DNA of 8,579 nt from Oscillospiraceae bacterium (lineage in GTDB: Bacteria > Bacillota > Clostridia > Oscillospirales > UBA929). Below the pieces are notes generated by a model. It saw only the letters and a program-made list of their open reading frames with translations. It ran no database searches and was not told the origin of the DNA. This document shows positions 6,616 through 8,579 of this stretch, in pieces. The translations under genes and the position numbers were made by a program. Numbering within the stretch: position 1 is the first letter of the stretch; each line of letters begins with the position of its first letter. The stretch is from assembly GCA_031282535.1 (NCBI GenBank), contig JAITDM010000259.1, positions 1 through 8,579 of the forward strand, read 5' to 3'.

Positions 6616-6673
6616 GAGCATCCCGCAACATCCTCAGCCGCCCTTGGCGGCGAGCCAATTTTCGCCTGCATGA

Positions 6674-6698
6674 GACTGTGCTGCTTTGCAGCACAGTC
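6674..6698. other. Perfect 11-bp hairpin in the first polA-tail repeat
   Basis: GACTGTGCTGC (6674-6684) and GCAGCACAGTC (6688-6698) pair perfectly around TTT; pairing can be extended outward with one mismatch. On the - strand, the direction of polA transcription, no T run follows, so it is not a standard intrinsic terminator. It may protect or process the polA mRNA 3' end. Confidence 0.6.
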
Positions 6699-6753
6699 CC
6701 ATTATTTCACCTTTTCAACCGCCCTTGGCGGCGAGCCAATTTTCCCCTGCATG

Positions 6754-6780
6754 GGACTGTGCTGCTTTGCAGCACAATCC
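6754..6780. other. Imperfect hairpin in the second polA-tail repeat
   Basis: This is the equivalent of the hairpin one repeat unit away. TGTGCTGC (6758-6765) and GCAGCACA (6769-6776) form 8 bp around TTT, and three outer pairs follow after one mismatch. It is the first structure downstream of the polA stop, about 15 nt after it on the - strand. Confidence 0.55.
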
Positions 6781-6794
6781 ATTATTTTACCTTT

Positions 6795-8579
6795 TCAGCC
6801 GCCTTTGGCGGCGAGCCAATTTCCCCCTATATGGGACTCGGCGCGCAGGGGCGGGTTGAGGGGGCAGACGCCCTCCATCTCCTCGGTGAGAAGCCGGGCC
6901 ACCTGCGGCCCCTCCTCGCGCGGACACTCCACAATCAGCTCGTCATGCACTTGGAGAATCAAGCGGGCGCGCAGCCCCTCCGCGCGCAGCCGCCGGTGGA
7001 CGGCCACCATCGCCAGCTTGATGATGTCGGCCGCCGTCCCCTGGATCGGCGTGTTCAGCGCCATCCGCTCTCCAAAGGCGCGCACGTTGCGGTTTGCGGC
7101 GGCCAGCTCCGGCAGCCACCGGCGGCGGCCGAACAGCGTCGTCACAAAGCCGTCCCGCCGGGCGCGCTCCACGATGTCGTGCATGTAGGCCCTGACGCCG
7201 GCGTAGTTTTCGAGGTAGCTGTCGATATACTGCCGGGCCTCGGCCTGACTGACGCCGATGTCGTCGGCCAGCGAGAAGGCCGAAATGCCGTAGACAATGC
7301 CAAAATTCACAGCCTTGGCGTGGCGGCGCATCAGCGGCGTCACCGCGTCGGCGGGCACGCCGAACACCTGCGAGGCCGTCGCCGTGTGGATGTCCGCCCC
7401 CTCCTCGAAGGCCCGGCGCATCACGGCGTCCTCGGCAATGTGCGCCAGCACCCGCAGCTCGATCTGCGAATAGTCCGCGTCCACCAGCACCCAGCCGTCC
7501 TCCGGCACAAACATGCCCCGCAGCGCCCCGCCCAGCTCGTGCCGGACGGGGATATTCTGCAGATTCGGCTCGGTGGAAGAGAGCCGCCCCGTCGCCGTGG
7601 CCGTCATCTGAAAACTCGTGTGGACGCGCCCGTCCGGGCCGGCCACCGCGAGCAATCCGTCCACATAGGTCGACTTCAGCTTGCTGAGCTGCCGGTACTC
7701 CATGATCGCGTCGACGATCGGGTGGTAGGGCCGCAGCTTGCGCAGCACCTCCACGTCGGTGGAGGGCCCCGTCTTGGTCTTCTTGAGCGGCGGCAGGCCG
7801 AGCCTGACAAAGAGGATCTCCCCCAACTGCTTGGGGGAGTTGATGTTGAAGTTCTCCCCCGCCGCCTCGTAGATGCGCGCCTCGCAGTCCGTGAGCCGCC
7901 CGGCCAACTCCGCGCCGAAGGCGGCGAGCCGGTCGCGGTCGACCTTGCACCCCACCCGCTCCATGTCGGCCAGCACGGCGCACAGCGGCAGCTCGATGGT
8001 CTCGAAAACCGGCAGCAGCCCCTCCCGCGCGAGCGCCGCCCGCTGCCGCGCCGCCAGTTCGTAAAGACAGGCGGCGCGCGCGCCGTCGTCCGCCGGCAAG
8101 GCCCCAAACTCCGCCTGAAGCAGCGCTTCCAGCGGATATTTCCCGACGGCGGGGGCGAGCAGATAGGCGGCGAGCGCCGTGTCCGTCACAAAGCCGCCGG
8201 CCTCCGGCCGCGCGCCCAAAATCGCCTTGACCTGGTGCGCGGCCTTGGGCACGTCGGGCGCGCAGAGCGCGTCCAGACACCGCTCATAGGCCGCCGAATC
8301 GCTGCCCATACGGCGCAGCACAGCGGTCTCCGTCCCCGTGCAGACGGCCACCCCCGCCCAGTCTTCAAGCACCAGCAGCGCCGTAACCTCCGCGGCGCGG
8401 CAGGCGGCAACGAGCGCCTCCATTTCGGCGCCTGTGCTGAGTTCCGCGCCGGGCATTGCCGTAGGGGGCACTGCCGTAGGAGACGCTGCCCACAGCGTCC
8501 CGCCGGACGCCGACGGGGGCACGGGGAGAAGCCCTTTGGCCGCCCGTTTGCGAAAGTCGAGCTTGGCCCGCAGCGCGGC
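6795..8579 (-). CDS. polA: DNA polymerase I, 3' portion (5' end outside the window)
   Basis: Pol I fills gaps during repair and Okazaki-fragment maturation. The visible 594 residues run from the end of the 5'-nuclease region (ALRAKLDFRKR) to the C-terminus; the 5'-nuclease domain lies beyond the right edge, so the GTG at 8522 is not the start. Numbering from the first visible residue: a linker (about 13-50); a 3'-5' exonuclease-like domain (about 50-190) that has LVLED where the metal-binding DxE should be, so proofreading is probably lost as in Bacillus Pol I; then the polymerase core. Core motifs are GRLSSTEPNLQNIP (about 331-344), motif A DADYSQIELR (367-376), motif B RRHAKAVNFGIVYG (418-431) and motif C VHDELIVE (544-551), all intact. 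Two oddities: the linker contains a palindromic repeat also found in intergenic DNA, and the last 14 residues lie in a sequence tandemly repeated downstream. Confidence 0.96.
   Translation of the reverse strand, partial: AALRAKLDFRKRAAKGLLPVPPSASGGTLWAASPTAVPPTAMPGAELSTGAEMEALVAACRAAEVTALLVLEDWAGVAVCTGTETAVLRRMGSDSAAYERCLDALCAPDVPKAAHQVKAILGARPEAGGFVTDTALAAYLLAPAVGKYPLEALLQAEFGALPADDGARAACLYELAARQRAALAREGLLPVFETIELPLCAVLADMERVGCKVDRDRLAAFGAELAGRLTDCEARIYEAAGENFNINSPKQLGEILFVRLGLPPLKKTKTGPSTDVEVLRKLRPYHPIVDAIMEYRQLSKLKSTYVDGLLAVAGPDGRVHTSFQMTATATGRLSSTEPNLQNIPVRHELGGALRGMFVPEDGWVLVDADYSQIELRVLAHIAEDAVMRRAFEEGADIHTATASQVFGVPADAVTPLMRRHAKAVNFGIVYGISAFSLADDIGVSQAEARQYIDSYLENYAGVRAYMHDIVERARRDGFVTTLFGRRRWLPELAAANRNVRAFGERMALNTPIQGTAADIIKLAMVAVHRRLRAEGLRARLILQVHDELIVECPREEGPQVARLLTEEMEGVCPLNPPLRAESHIGGNWLAAKGG
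8457..8486. repeat. 15-bp tandem duplication in the polA linker
   Basis: TGCCGTAGGGGGCAC (8457-8471) is followed directly by TGCCGTAGGAGACGC (8472-8486), matching at 12 of 15 positions. Because 15 is a multiple of three the frame is kept, giving the protein repeat SPTAV-PPTAM. The first unit resembles the opening half of the GTAGGGGACGCC palindrome, so this is either a partial duplication of the repeat at 8475 or a second truncated copy. Confidence 0.6.
8475..8503. repeat. Palindromic repeat copy inside the polA coding sequence
   Basis: This 29-nt stretch starts CGTAGGAGACGCTGCCC and ends AGCGTCCCGC. It aligns without gaps to the intergenic arm 6494-6522 with only a few substitutions, in the same + strand orientation. 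The inner stem GACGCTG/CAGCGTC (8482-8488 with 8493-8499) is perfectly paired: where the intergenic copy has CCG/CGG, this copy has CTG/CAG, so both sides of the stem changed together. In the polA frame it encodes GGTLWAASPT (visible residues 26-35), in the linker between the 5'-nuclease and exonuclease-like domains. The reading frame stays open. Confidence 0.75.

Larger units (their letters stand above)
6428..6794. other. Repeat-filled gap between polA and the phosphatase gene
   Basis: No gene is visible in these 367 nt. Next to the phosphatase start lies its ribosome binding site (6439-6444 on the - strand). Then comes a segment resembling a decayed copy of the polA-tail repeat (about 6446-6480), an inverted pair of palindromic repeats (6494-6615), and two tandem copies of a roughly 80-bp unit (6638-6798) whose third, partial copy is the end of polA itself. 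I see no convincing sigma-A promoter for the phosphatase operon and no intrinsic terminator for polA, so read-through from polA remains possible. Confidence 0.65.
6638..6838. repeat. Tandem repeat of about 80 bp made from the polA 3' end
   Basis: Three units begin CCGCC(C/T)TTGGCGGCGAGCC at 6638, 6719 and 6799, with periods of 81 and 80 nt. The first two units are full length and differ at about six positions including one indel; the third (6799-6838) is partial, matches 36 of 40 positions, and is the coding end of polA. On the - strand each unit contains the codons for NWLAAKGG followed by TGA in the same register, then in the two full units a hairpin. Because Pol I proteins normally end with a sequence like this, the polA terminus is the probable source and the two downstream units are probably duplications. 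Confidence 0.85.

Noticed and set aside
6468..6671. Small - strand open frame through the repeats (starts MQAKIGSPPRA)
   Set aside because: It is an out-of-register reading of the duplicated polA tail running into the inverted repeat; it has no ribosome binding site and no family resemblance.
6638..6838. CRISPR array
   Set aside because: The units are 80-81 nt, nearly identical along their whole length with no unique spacers, and only about 2.5 copies exist.
8508..8522. GTG 8522 as the start of polA
   Set aside because: The frame remains open to the window edge and the preceding residues (ALRAKLDFRKR) look like normal Pol I sequence; Pol I also needs its N-terminal 5'-nuclease region.

Overview
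The window reads as chromosomal DNA from a GC-rich member of the Clostridia, most likely an Oscillospirales-type gut lineage. The reasons are a bacterial V/A-type ATPase operon with strong purine-rich ribosome binding sites, a Pol I with no visible proofreading DxE pair, an arginine-phosphatase-like LMW phosphatase, and many short GC-rich palindromic intergenic repeats that start with GTAGG. The taxonomic call is an inference; no rRNA or other marker is present.

Left half, + strand: the C-terminal end of an unidentified protein (2-202), then the V1 head and stalk genes atpA (299-2080), atpB (2100-3509) and atpD (3568-4173). These are consecutive and closely spaced, and the operon closes at a clear intrinsic terminator (4271-4300). 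The other rotor, stator and membrane subunits must lie upstream, outside the window.

Centre: 4174-4515 lies between convergent transcription units and has no gene. It holds four hairpins in a row (one is the terminator), followed by an AT-richer patch with a perfect DnaA box and several near-matches.

Right half, - strand, in transcription order: the 3' two thirds of polA (8579-6795, 5' end outside the window), a repeat-filled gap (6428-6794), an LMW protein tyrosine/arginine phosphatase (6427-5981), rimI (5984-5544) and tsaD (5523-4516). The last three form a tight operon: phosphatase and rimI overlap through a TTGA junction, and rimI-tsaD are 20 nt apart. TsaD makes the t6A modification of tRNA; RimI is an N-terminal acetyltransferase often encoded beside it. 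The usual partner tsaB is absent from this cluster.

The most unusual content is the repeats. A GTAGG-starting palindrome occurs as an inverted pair in the polA-phosphatase gap, as a diverged relative after the ATPase operon, and as a copy inside the polA reading frame, where it is translated as part of an interdomain linker (similar in principle to the palindromic elements found inside Rickettsia genes). Separately, the last ~40 nt of polA plus ~40 nt of downstream DNA are tandemly repeated behind the gene.
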